64,000 bases of DNA from contig NZ_JAUXOV010000073.1 in the NCBI RefSeq assembly GCF_030684215.1, positions 30,396-94,395 of the forward strand, in the 5' to 3' direction. The notes beneath the pieces are model-generated. The model did not search any database. It was not told the DNA's origin and worked only from the letters and a program-made list of their open reading frames with translations. The position numbers and the translations under genes are program-made. Shown in pieces: positions 42,582 to 51,861 of the stretch. The stretch comes from Pseudotabrizicola sp. (lineage in GTDB: Bacteria; Pseudomonadota; Alphaproteobacteria; Rhodobacterales; Rhodobacteraceae). Position 1 is the first letter of the stretch; each line of letters opens with the position of its first letter.

Positions 42582-43237
42582 CGCGACACCTCGCCCAGAC
42601 GGCGGCGGACGTAATCCGACACGGTGCCGATCATCGGCTTCATATGGGCCTCTTCATCCTTGAAGAAGTGGTCTGCGCCCTCAACCTCGGTATGAGTGAT
42701 GGTGATGCCCTTTTGCTCGTGCAACTTGCCTACCAGCGTTTTGGTGTCCTTTGGCGGGGCCACTTTGTCAGCCGTTCCGTTGATCACAAGGCCAGACGAA
42801 GGGCAGGGCGCAAGGAAGGAAAAATCATACAGGTTGGCAGGCGGGGCCACCGAGATAAAGCCGGTGATCTCGGGGCGCCTCATCAACAGTTGCATCCCGA
42901 TCCACGCGCCGAACGAAAATCCGGCAACCCAGCAATGCTTGGCGTTCTGGTTCATCGATTGCAGGTAATCCAGCGCCGATGCCGCATCCGACAACTCACC
43001 AATGCCCTGATCGTATTCACCCTGACTACGCCCGACACCGCGGAAGTTGAACCGCAACACCGTAAAGCCAAGATTGTAAAAGGCGTAGTGCAGGCTATAC
43101 ACCACCTTGTTGTTCATCGTCCCACCATAGGCCGGATGCGGATGCAAAACGATGGCAATAGGGGCGTCCCGATCCTTTTGCGGGTGGTAACGGCCTTCAA
43201 GTCGGCCTTCCGGGCCTGCGAAGATCACTTCGGGCAT
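42578..43237 (-). CDS. Alpha/beta hydrolase
   Basis: 219-residue hydrolase of the small dienelactone-hydrolase/CocE-like type. IVLHPHPAYGGTMNNKVV supplies the oxyanion HPHP motif, NFRGVGRSQGEYD precedes the nucleophile elbow GFSFGAW, and GADHFF carries the catalytic histidine. Cytosolic; substrate unknown. The ATG at 43237 is chosen because the longer open frame runs into the iscR promoter region. Confidence 0.87.
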   Translation of the reverse strand: MPEVIFAGPEGRLEGRYHPQKDRDAPIAIVLHPHPAYGGTMNNKVVYSLHYAFYNLGFTVLRFNFRGVGRSQGEYDQGIGELSDAASALDYLQSMNQNAKHCWVAGFSFGAWIGMQLLMRRPEITGFISVAPPANLYDFSFLAPCPSSGLVINGTADKVAPPKDTKTLVGKLHEQKGITITHTEVEGADHFFKDEEAHMKPMIGTVSDYVRRRLGEVSR

Positions 43238-43271
43238 ATGTTTCCTGCCTGTCTTTCCAGCGAGCGATTTC

Positions 43272-43307
43272 TTGACGATAACGCTCGGCATATCTAGAAC
43301 CGTTCTA
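43272..43307 (+). promoter_or_regulatory. iscR-suf promoter with overlapping operator
   Basis: TTGACG (43272-43277), a 17-base spacer and TAGAAC (43295-43300) form a sigma70-type promoter. A perfect inverted repeat TAGAAC-C-GTTCTA occupies 43295-43307, covering the -10 box, as expected for repression by IscR or another iron-responsive Rrf2 protein (the 'iron-Rhodo-box' type). A further repeat TGTCA-N5-TGACA lies at 43318-43332. Confidence 0.7.
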
Positions 43308-43424
43308 AAGCATCGCGTGTCAACATGTGACAGGGCTAGCCTAAAGGTCAAATTCAGGTAATGGCCCCGTTGTTCCGCGTCAATCCATTTGCAGGCGGTA
43401 TTTCCGCCAATCAGGGGTCTGAAC

Positions 43425-43892
43425 ATGAAACTATCGACCAAAGGGCGTTATGCGATGGTCGCTCTGGCCGATCTGGCACTGATGGAGGCCAAGGTCGATG
43501 AGTTGGTTTCGCTGGCCGCCATCGCCAAGCGGCAGGACATTTCCTTGCCCTATCTGGAGCAATTGTTCGTCAAACTGCGCCGCGCAGGTCTGGTCGAGGC
43601 GGTGCGCGGGCCGGGGGGCGGATATAAACTTGCGCGCAGCCCGTCAGATATCCGCGTGTCTGAGGTAATGGAGGCGGTCGAGGAAACCGTGGACGCACTG
43701 CACACTGGGGCAGGGGCATCGGGCGGTGTTTCTGGGACCCGCGCCCAAAGCCTGACCAATCGGCTGTGGGAAGGGCTTAGCGCCAGCGTCTATGTGTTTT
43801 TGCACCAGACCCGGCTGTCGGATGTGATCCGCAATGAAATGCAGCCCTGTCCGGCTGTGCCTGCGCTGTTTCGCGTGGTGGATGAAGAATGA
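43425..43892 (+). CDS. iscR: Rrf2-family iron-sulfur regulator IscR
   Basis: 155-residue winged-helix regulator. The N-terminus MKLSTKGRYAMVALADLAL and YLEQLFVKLRRAGLVEAVRGPGGGYKLAR are typical IscR. The usual three cluster cysteines (around residues 92-104) are absent: that segment reads DALHTGAGASGGVSGTRA, and the only cysteine is Cys142. A comparable cysteine-poor IscR is known from Rhodobacter sphaeroides. The ATG at 43425 follows AGGGG; the stop overlaps the cysteine desulfurase start in ATGA. Confidence 0.92.
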   Translation: MKLSTKGRYAMVALADLALMEAKVDELVSLAAIAKRQDISLPYLEQLFVKLRRAGLVEAVRGPGGGYKLARSPSDIRVSEVMEAVEETVDALHTGAGASGGVSGTRAQSLTNRLWEGLSASVYVFLHQTRLSDVIRNEMQPCPAVPALFRVVDEE

Positions 43893-44932
43893 CACGCCTG
43901 TATCTGGACTGGAACGCAACAACCCCGCTGCGACCCGAGGCACGGGCCGCCATGATTGCGGCAATGGATCTGGTGGGCAATCCGTCCAGCGTTCATGCCG
44001 AAGGCCGCGCCGCCAAGTCGCTGTTGGAAAAGGCGCGCGGCCAGATTGCCGCCGCGTTGGGGGCTGATGGAGCGGATATCGTCTTTACCTCTGGCGCGAC
44101 CGAGGCCGCCGCTTTGGCCAGTGCCGGGCGTGATCTGGCCTGTTCCGAGGTAGAGCATGATGCAGTGCTTGGCTGGTGCGAACCCTTGCTGCCAGTCGAT
44201 GCGGCAGGCCGGATCGAGGCGAATGTGCCGCGCGAATCGGCGATTCAGCTGGCCAATTCCGAAACCGGCATCCTGCAAACCCTGCCAGAGGGGCTGGCGC
44301 TGTCGGACCTGACGCAAGCCTTTGGTAAGGTGCCCTTGGCCTTCAACTGGCTTGGCTGTGACATGGGGATGGTGTCTGCGCATAAACTGGGCGGGCCCAA
44401 GGGCATTGGCGCTTTGGTGTTGCGGCCCGGCATCGAGACGCAGGCGCAGCTGCGCGGAGGCGGGCAGGAAATGGGTCGCAGGGCAGGGACAGAGAACCTG
44501 ATCGGCATTGCCGGTTTTGCCGCTGCGGCCGAGGCTTCGGCGCGCGATCTGGCCAATGGTGTCTGGGACGAGGTGGCTGAAATTAGAAATATTCTAGATT
44601 CAGCATTGTCGGGCCTCGCAAACAATACTATTTCAGTCGGGAAAGGTGTGTCACGCCTGCCGAACACCTTGTGCCTTATCGCGCCAGGCTGGAAAGGCGA
44701 GACACAGGTGATGGCGATGGATCTTGCGGGCTATGCCGTTTCGGCTGGTTCTGCGTGCTCCAGCGGCAAGGTTCGGCCCAGCCGCGTGCTGCGCGCCATG
44801 GGTTTTGACGACGGGTTGGCCGCACAGGCGATCCGCATATCAATCGGCCCCGGCATTTTGCGCGACGATGTGTTGCGATTTGCCGAGGTCTGGGCGGCGG
44901 GTTATGCCAAGGCATTGGCGCGCGCAGCATGA
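43889..44932 (+). CDS. Cysteine desulfurase, IscS/NifS type (short form)
   Basis: 347-residue PLP enzyme that takes sulfur from cysteine for cluster assembly. It has LYLDWNATTPLRPEA, the PLP-stacking histidine in SEVEHDAVLGW, the PLP lysine in SAHKLGGPKGIG and the catalytic cysteine in SAGSACSSGKVRPS. It is about 50 residues shorter than E. coli IscS, with a shortened segment between NSETGILQ and DLTQAFGKV. Coupled to iscR by overlap; sufS encodes a second desulfurase later in the same operon. Confidence 0.9.
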   Translation: MTRLYLDWNATTPLRPEARAAMIAAMDLVGNPSSVHAEGRAAKSLLEKARGQIAAALGADGADIVFTSGATEAAALASAGRDLACSEVEHDAVLGWCEPLLPVDAAGRIEANVPRESAIQLANSETGILQTLPEGLALSDLTQAFGKVPLAFNWLGCDMGMVSAHKLGGPKGIGALVLRPGIETQAQLRGGGQEMGRRAGTENLIGIAGFAAAAEASARDLANGVWDEVAEIRNILDSALSGLANNTISVGKGVSRLPNTLCLIAPGWKGETQVMAMDLAGYAVSAGSACSSGKVRPSRVLRAMGFDDGLAAQAIRISIGPGILRDDVLRFAEVWAAGYAKALARAA

Positions 44933-44971
44933 ATAACTGGCCGCAAGGCACTGAGATAAAGGAAAAGTCCT

Positions 44972-46483
44972 ATGGACGTTGTTGAGACAGAAGTGCGTGA
45001 AGGTGTGGATCGCGAAACGATCGAAACCGTACAAGCCATGTCCGGCAAGTATAAACACGGTTGGGAAACCGATATCGAAATGGATTACGCTCCCAAGGGC
45101 GTGTCCGAAGATATCGTGCGGCTGATCAGTTCCAAAAACGAAGAACCGCAGTGGATGCTGGATTGGCGGCTGGCGGCCTACCGCCGTTGGGTCAAGATGG
45201 AAGAACCCCGCTGGGCGATGGTGAGCTATCCTGAAATCGACTATCAGGATCAGTATTATTACGCCAAACCCAAAAGCATGGCGGTCAAGCCTAAGTCTTT
45301 GGATGAAGTTGATCCAAAGCTGTTGGCGACCTATGCGAAACTTGGCATTCCCCTGAAAGAGCAGGCTCTTTTGGCTGGTGTTGAGGCGCCTGAGGGCGGC
45401 GAGCGTAAGGTCGCGGTGGATGCGGTGTTCGACTCTGTCTCACTTGGCACCACCTTCAAGGGAGAGCTGGCGAAGGCCGGGGTCATTTTCTGCTCAATCT
45501 CCGAGGCTGTGCGTGAGCATCCTGAACTGGTGCAGAGGTACATCGGTTCGGTTGTGCCACCGACCGACAACTTCTTTGCCACGCTGAACTCCGCTGTTTT
45601 TTCAGACGGTTCCTTTGTCTACATCCCGCCGGGCACCCGCTGCCCGATGGAGCTGTCAACCTATTTCCGCATCAATGCTGAAAACACTGGCCAGTTTGAA
45701 CGCACGCTGATCATCTGCGACAAAGGGGCCTATGTGTCCTACCTTGAGGGCTGCACCGCGCCAAAACGCGACACCCACCAGCTGCATGCGGCTGTGGTGG
45801 AAATCGTGATCATGGAAGATGCCGAGGTCAAATATTCGACCGTGCAGAACTGGTATCCGGGCGATGAAAACGGCGTAGGCGGGATCTACAACTTTGTGAC
45901 CAAGCGTGCCGATTGCCGGGGCGACCGGGCCAAGGTGATGTGGACTCAAGTTGAAACCGGGTCGGCGATCACCTGGAAATACCCGTCCTGCATCCTGCGC
46001 GGGGACGATTCCCAAGGTGAGTTCTATTCGATCGCCATCGCCAACAACGCCCAGCAAGCCGATACCGGCACCAAGATGATCCATTTGGGCAAGCGCACCA
46101 AGTCGCGCATCGTGTCCAAGGGCATCTCGGCAGGGCGCGCGCAGAATACCTATCGTGGCCTTGTGTCCATGCACCCAAAAGCGACCGACAGCCGCAACTA
46201 TACCCAGTGTGACAGCCTGCTGATCGGTGACAAATGCGGCGCGCATACGGTGCCGTATATTGAGGTCAAGAACAACTCCAGCCGGGTGGAGCATGAGGCG
46301 ACCACATCGAAGGTGGACGAAGATCAGTTGTTCTATTGCCGCTCGCGCGGGATGGATGAAGAAGAAGCGGTGGCGCTGGTCGTGAACGGGTTCTGCAAGG
46401 ATGTGCTGCAAGCCTTGCCGATGGAATTCGCCATGGAAGCGCAGGCGCTTGTGGCGATCTCTCTTGAAGGTTCTGTGGGGTAA
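44972..46483 (+). CDS. sufB: Fe-S scaffold subunit SufB
   Basis: 503-residue core protein of the SufBCD scaffold on which clusters are built. Family motifs include [20 protein letters not shown] near the N-terminus, [20 protein letters not shown] in the beta-helix and [20 protein letters not shown]. Full length. AAAGGAAAAG precedes the ATG. A 74-base gap follows, then an unexpected methyltransferase-like gene before sufC. Confidence 0.97.
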   Translation: MDVVETEVREGVDRETIETVQAMSGKYKHGWETDIEMDYAPKGVSEDIVRLISSKNEEPQWMLDWRLAAYRRWVKMEEPRWAMVSYPEIDYQDQYYYAKPKSMAVKPKSLDEVDPKLLATYAKLGIPLKEQALLAGVEAPEGGERKVAVDAVFDSVSLGTTFKGELAKAGVIFCSISEAVREHPELVQRYIGSVVPPTDNFFATLNSAVFSDGSFVYIPPGTRCPMELSTYFRINAENTGQFERTLIICDKGAYVSYLEGCTAPKRDTHQLHAAVVEIVIMEDAEVKYSTVQNWYPGDENGVGGIYNFVTKRADCRGDRAKVMWTQVETGSAITWKYPSCILRGDDSQGEFYSIAIANNAQQADTGTKMIHLGKRTKSRIVSKGISAGRAQNTYRGLVSMHPKATDSRNYTQCDSLLIGDKCGAHTVPYIEVKNNSSRVEHEATTSKVDEDQLFYCRSRGMDEEEAVALVVNGFCKDVLQALPMEFAMEAQALVAISLEGSVG

Positions 46484-46557
46484 CGGATTTTTATCAATGG
46501 CTTGCGCGATGAACCTCATGCGATACCTCTTGGCAACTGACGCCATGGCACATTGCC

Positions 46558-47148
46558 ATGGTTAAGCTGACCGAGCGCCCTGTCGTAACCTTGCCGGATG
46601 AAGAGGCAGGGGCTCTGGATCTTGCCTTGGGCAAGGCTGACGTCGTGCTGGAATACGGCTCTGGCGGGTCAACTGTTATGGCGGCGGACATGGGCAAGAC
46701 CGTGCTTTCGGTAGAAAGCGATGCGGAATGGCTGGCTGGCATGCAAGCGTGGTTTGATCGCCACCCGCCCAAGGCTGAGGTGGTTCTGCACCACGCCGAC
46801 ATCGGTCCGACCGGTAAGTGGGGCATGCCGACGGGTCAGAAGGCGTTTCGCAAGTTCCCCGGCTACGCCCTTGATATCTGGGATCATCCCCAGTTTCGCC
46901 ACCCTGATCTTGTGCTGATTGACGGTCGGTTCCGGCCCGCGTGCCTGCTGGCCACGGCCTTTCGCATTACTCGGCCCGTGACCGTGTTGTTTGACGATTA
47001 CACCGAGCGCGAACCCTATCATGCGATCGAAGCGATGTTCCGCCCCGTAACGATTCATGGCCGCATGGCCGAATTTCACCTGAAACCAACCGCCATACCC
47101 GCCGATAAACTGGCGTGGGTCATGGCGTGGTTTTTGAAACCGCAATAG
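46558..47148 (+). CDS. SAM-methyltransferase-like protein embedded in the suf operon
   Basis: 196-residue protein with a class I methyltransferase-like core: motif I VVLEYGSGGSTVMAADMG, the acidic ribose-binding end of strand 2 (VLSVESDAEWL) and motif IV DLVLIDGRFRPACLL. The later part (VLFDDYTEREPYHAIEAMF) also fits this fold. No known Suf component has this sequence. Its strand and position between sufB and sufC imply co-expression with cluster assembly; the substrate is unknown and it could equally be an unrelated passenger. Confidence 0.7.
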   Translation: MVKLTERPVVTLPDEEAGALDLALGKADVVLEYGSGGSTVMAADMGKTVLSVESDAEWLAGMQAWFDRHPPKAEVVLHHADIGPTGKWGMPTGQKAFRKFPGYALDIWDHPQFRHPDLVLIDGRFRPACLLATAFRITRPVTVLFDDYTEREPYHAIEAMFRPVTIHGRMAEFHLKPTAIPADKLAWVMAWFLKPQ

Positions 47149-47188
47149 AGGGCCTTTGGGCCAGTTCCGAATACCAAGAGGCTAAAAA

Positions 47189-47943
<755 letters not shown>

Positions 47944-47944
<1 letters not shown>

Positions 47945-49230
47945 TGGCCTTGGCGCAAGCAAAATCCGACGCCCTCGCGGCGCGGCTGGATGGGCTGGCG
48001 GTTGGCGGCTCTGGCTGGTTGGGGGCTGCGCGACGCGATGCGGCCAGCCGTCTGGCCGCCATGGGCCTGCCCAACAAGCGCGATGAATACTGGCGCTACA
48101 CCGATCCGGCCAGCCTGACACAGGCCGCGCCAATGCCTGCCGCGCTGTTTGATGCGGGCGATGAGGCCCCTGCGTTTGACGGGATCGACGCGGTCAAACT
48201 GGTGTTTGTGGATGGCGTGTTTGATGCGGCGCAGTCCGACGATCCGGCCTTGGCAGGGGTTGAGATTACCCATCTCTCCAAAGCAGATGGTGTGGATATC
48301 CACTGGGCGCGTGAGGTTTACGGCGTGCTGGAAACCCGTGGCCAGACCCCGGTGCACCGGCCCTTGGCGACGCTTAACACGGCCTATGCGGCCGAGGGCT
48401 TTCTGATCCGGGCGACTGCCAAGGCGGCCAAGCCGGTGTCTTTCACCTATCTTCACCGCGCCGAGCACTCTGACGCGTTGATCCACCATTGCATCAAGCT
48501 GGAAAAGGGCGCGGAACTGACCATTTTGGAAAACGGTCCCGCTGCCGCTCGCATCACCAGCGTGATGGAGGTTGAGGTGGCCGATACGGCGCGCTTTCAC
48601 CACATCCGCGCGCAGGGTCGCGACCATGAACGCCGTGCGGCAACGCATGTGTTTTCGCGCGTTGGGGCAGGGGCTTTATTCAAGTCTTTCACCCTGACCG
48701 CAAATGGGTGCCTGACCCGGAATGAGCAGATTGTCGAATTGGTCGGCAATGACGGCGTGGCCCATGTGGCGGGGGCTGCGGTGGGGGATGGCACCTTCCA
48801 CCACGACGACACTGTGTTCATGACCCATGAAGGCCAACGTTGCGAAAGCCGACAGGTGTTCAAGAAAGTATTGATGAACGGCGCGGTTGGCGTGTTTCAA
48901 GGCAAGATATTGGTGAAGCAGGGCGCGCAAAAGACCGATGGCTATCAGATCAGCCAAAGTCTTTTGCTGGATGGTGACAGCCAGTTTCTGGCCAAGCCAG
49001 AGCTGGAAATCTACGCCGATGACGTGAAATGCAGCCATGGCAGCACTTCGGGCGCGATTGATGACACTGCCTTGTTCTACCTGCAATCGCGCGGCGTGCC
49101 AAAGCGTGTGGCGCAAAGCCTGCTGGTGCTGGCGTTTCTCGCGGAAGCCATTGGCGAGATTGAAGATGAGGCGATTGCCGAAGACATCCGCAGCCGCCTG
49201 GAAGGCTGGCTGCAACGCCATGAACACTGA
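47944..49230 (+). CDS. sufD: Fe-S scaffold subunit SufD
   Basis: 428-residue partner of SufB and SufC. The N-terminal helical domain has GLPNKRDEYWRYTDPASL; the beta-helix ends with the conserved VKCSHGSTSGAIDDTALFYLQSRG containing the family histidine/cysteine site. Start and stop overlap neighbours by one base each (TAATG, TGATG). Confidence 0.95.
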
Positions 49231-49706
49231 TGTCGATTACCACCGATATCGTTGAAAGCTGGCGGCGTCCGCGTGTTGTGGTGCGCCGTCATCTGGCGCG
49301 CGGGCGGTCTGAACCCTTTGCCTTCAGTCTGCTGGTGGTGTTTTTGGTGTTGGCCTTTGTGGCGCAGTGGCCCGGCGCATCGCGTGCGGCCTTTGCCGAT
49401 GGAAACGGCCCGGTTGCGCCGCGACTATTGGCCATAGGGCTGGCGCTGTTGGCGACAATTCCGCTGTGGTATGGTCTGGCGGCACTTAGCCGTGTGGTTG
49501 CACGGGTGTTCGGGGGCAGGGGCAGTTGGTATGGCGCGCGCATTGCGCTGTTCTGGTCGCTGGTGGCGGTAGGCCCGCTGATGCTGCTGCAAGGGTTGGT
49601 CGCTGGCATGATAGGCCCCGGTCCGGGCCTGACTGCGGTTGGGGTGGTCGCCGGGGTGGCCTTTGTGATTTTTTGGGCGGTGGCCCTGATCGAAGTGGAA
49701 CGCTGA
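49230..49706 (+). CDS. YIP1-like membrane protein, first copy
   Basis: 158-residue membrane protein with about four hydrophobic segments (FAFSLLVVFLVLAFVAQW, LLAIGLALLATIPLWYGLAAL, LFWSLVAVGPLMLLQGLVAG, VVAGVAFVIFWAVALI). It resembles YIP1-family small membrane proteins. The start overlaps the sufD stop and the next YIP1-like gene begins immediately after its own stop, so it belongs to the suf transcript. Function unknown. Confidence 0.72.
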   Translation: MSITTDIVESWRRPRVVVRRHLARGRSEPFAFSLLVVFLVLAFVAQWPGASRAAFADGNGPVAPRLLAIGLALLATIPLWYGLAALSRVVARVFGGRGSWYGARIALFWSLVAVGPLMLLQGLVAGMIGPGPGLTAVGVVAGVAFVIFWAVALIEVER

Positions 49707-50291
49707 ATGGATTTGTCGCTGTCAACCTTGCTGTCGCTGGCGCGCTTTACCATACAAAATCCGCGTGAAGGCGCGCGGATGGTGATGGGTGCAAACATGC
49801 CTATCGGCGCGCGCTGGGTGGCACTGGCGCTGATGGCAGTGGTCTCAGCGATTTTGGCACATCTGGCGTTTGCGCTGATGCCGCTAGAGGTGCGCCAGCA
49901 GATGGCAGGCGCCATGTCCAGCCCGGTGACAAGTGCGGTGATGCAGGGCGCGCTGATGCTGGGGGCGGTGTTCGTGATCCATTACGTCGGGCGCTGGCGT
50001 GGCGGCGTGGGCCGTTTTGAGGATGCGCTGATCCTGATGATCTGGCTACAGTTCATCTTGCTGATCCTGCAGGTCGTGCAGATCGTGACCCAAGTTCTGC
50101 TGCCTCCGCTTTCGGTGATCGTGGGCTATGCGTCGGTAGGCATATTTCTGTGGTTGCTCAGTAACTTCGTGGCCGAACTTCACGGGTTCAAATCGGTTCT
50201 GATGACCTTTTTCGGGGTGCTTCTGGCACTGCTTGCGATCGGGTTTGTTCTGGCCATTGTGTTGATACCCTTTATTGCGCCGGGGATGTGA
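49707..50291 (+). CDS. YIP1-like membrane protein, second copy
   Basis: 194-residue protein with about five hydrophobic helices; FTIQNPREGARMVMGANMP near the N-terminus and HYVGRWRGGVGRFEDALIL are YIP1-type features. It starts directly after the preceding YIP1-like gene and overlaps sufS in TGATG-like fashion. A pair of such proteins within a suf operon suggests a membrane-linked role, which is inference only. Confidence 0.75.
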   Translation: MDLSLSTLLSLARFTIQNPREGARMVMGANMPIGARWVALALMAVVSAILAHLAFALMPLEVRQQMAGAMSSPVTSAVMQGALMLGAVFVIHYVGRWRGGVGRFEDALILMIWLQFILLILQVVQIVTQVLLPPLSVIVGYASVGIFLWLLSNFVAELHGFKSVLMTFFGVLLALLAIGFVLAIVLIPFIAPGM

Positions 50292-51514
50292 TGACGTTGG
50301 ATGTGCCAAAGCTGCGCGATGATTTCCCGATCCTGTCACGACAGGTGAACGGCAAGCCGCTTGTGTATCTGGACAACGGGGCAAGCGCGCAAAAACCGCG
50401 CTGTGTGATTGACGCTGTGACAACGGCCTATTCGATGGAATATGCCAATGTTCACCGTGGCTTGCACTACCTTTCCAACCTTGCGACCGATAAATATGAG
50501 GCGGTGCGCGGCATCATCGCGCGCTTCCTCAACGCAGGGTCAGAGGACGAGATTGTCTTTACCACCGGCACCACCGAGGCGATCAATCTGGTGTCCTATG
50601 CTTGGGCCGCGCCGCGGTTTGAACCCGGCGATGAGGTGGTGCTGAGTATCATGGAGCATCACGCCAATATCGTGCCGTGGCATTTCCTGCGCGAACGGCA
50701 GGGCGTGGTGCTGAAATGGGTCGATTGCGATGCCAATGGCGATCTGGACCCGCAAGCAGTGATAGATGCGATCGGACCGCGCACCAAACTGGTGGCGATC
50801 ACCCAAATGTCGAATGTGCTGGGCACTGTGGTGGATGTGGCGAGCATTTGTCACGCTGCGCGGGCGCGAGGCGTGGCGACCTTGGTTGATGGCTCGCAAT
50901 CAGCGGTTCACATGCCAATTGATGTGCAGGCGATGGGCTGTGATTTCTTTGCTATCACCGGACATAAGCTATACGGACCAAGCGGTTCCGGCGCGATCTT
51001 CATCAAGGCTGAGAGGATGGAGGAAATGCGTCCGTTCCTTGGCGGCGGCGACATGATCCGCGAGGTCGGGCGCGATACGGTCAGCTATAACGACGCACCG
51101 ATGAAGTTTGAGGCCGGCACTCCGGGCATTGTGCAGCAAATCGGGCTGGGGGTTGCGTTGTCCTATCTGATGGACATTGGCATGGACAAGATCGCCGCGC
51201 ATGAAACCCGGTTGCGCGACTATGCCCATGCGCGCTTGTCTGGCCTTAACTGGCTGAACGTACAGGGCAATTCTGCAACCAAGGGCGCGATTTTCAGCTT
51301 TACGCTAGACGGTGCAGCCCATGCGCATGACATCAGCACGATCTTGGACAAACGCGGCATCGCAGTGCGCGCGGGCACGCATTGTGCCATGCCGCTGATG
51401 GCACATATGGGTGTAGGCGCCACATGCCGCGCGTCATTCGCGATGTATAACACCGAAGCCGAAGTTGATGTGCTGATCAGCGCGCTGGAGTTCTGCCACG
51501 AAATTTTTGGCTAA
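50291..51514 (+). CDS. sufS: Cysteine desulfurase SufS
   Basis: 407-residue group II cysteine desulfurase supplying sulfur to SufBCD. YLDNGASAQKPRCVIDA at the N-terminus, SIMEHHANIVPW, the PLP lysine in ITGHKLYGPSGSG and the active cysteine in VRAGTHCAMPLM are present. The GTG at 50288 is in frame one codon earlier; the ATG at 50291 overlaps the previous stop. No sufE, sufA or sufT gene follows in the window; the operon runs up to a tRNA gene. Confidence 0.95.
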   Translation: MTLDVPKLRDDFPILSRQVNGKPLVYLDNGASAQKPRCVIDAVTTAYSMEYANVHRGLHYLSNLATDKYEAVRGIIARFLNAGSEDEIVFTTGTTEAINLVSYAWAAPRFEPGDEVVLSIMEHHANIVPWHFLRERQGVVLKWVDCDANGDLDPQAVIDAIGPRTKLVAITQMSNVLGTVVDVASICHAARARGVATLVDGSQSAVHMPIDVQAMGCDFFAITGHKLYGPSGSGAIFIKAERMEEMRPFLGGGDMIREVGRDTVSYNDAPMKFEAGTPGIVQQIGLGVALSYLMDIGMDKIAAHETRLRDYAHARLSGLNWLNVQGNSATKGAIFSFTLDGAAHAHDISTILDKRGIAVRAGTHCAMPLMAHMGVGATCRASFAMYNTEAEVDVLISALEFCHEIFG

Positions 51515-51579
51515 GCCGCAGCACTGACAAATCCTTTCCCGTTGCAGGGTCGCAGCAACGCGGCTATAGAACTCCTCAG

Positions 51580-51656
51580 GCACCCATAGCTCAGCTGGAT
51601 AGAGCGTTGCCCTCCGAAGGCAAAGGTCGCACGTTCGAATCGTGCTGGGTGCACCA
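51580..51656 (+). tRNA. tRNA-Arg (anticodon CCG)
   Basis: 77 bases fold as a standard cloverleaf: acceptor GCACCCA/TGGGTGC, D arm with AGCTCAGCTGGATAGAGC, anticodon stem TTGCC/GGCAA around CTCCGAA (anticodon CCG), and T arm with TTCGAAT. The CCA end is encoded. It reads CGG arginine codons. Confidence 0.96.
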
Positions 51657-51702
51657 AATCCTCACATTGATGATTTAGCTAGGCAGGGGCAAGTTCTGGC
51701 CA

Positions 51703-51742
51703 TTGCCAGTCTTTGTTCAGTAAATCCTATAATACATATTAT
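51703..51742 (+). promoter_or_regulatory. AT-rich promoter region before the SulP gene
   Basis: TATAAT at 51728-51733 is a perfect -10 box, with TTGCCA at 51703-51708 as a -35 at a long 19-base spacing. A palindrome ATAATA-CA-TATTAT (51729-51742) overlaps the -10. The 205-base gap between tRNA-Arg and the permease is markedly AT-rich compared with the window. Confidence 0.45.
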
Positions 51743-51861
51743 GTAATATAAACGGTAACCACTGCACGCTTGCAACTTGAAATCCCGCACCACAGATACA
51801 CATTCATAACTTGATATATGTCTGCGCCTTGCCTATAGAGGCCGTGAAGCTGGAGAGCGCG

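Noticed and set aside
51580-51656. tRNA-Arg as an occupied integration site of a mobile element
   Set aside because: No integrase and no repeat of the tRNA 3' end were found in the window; only the AT-rich flank hints at it.
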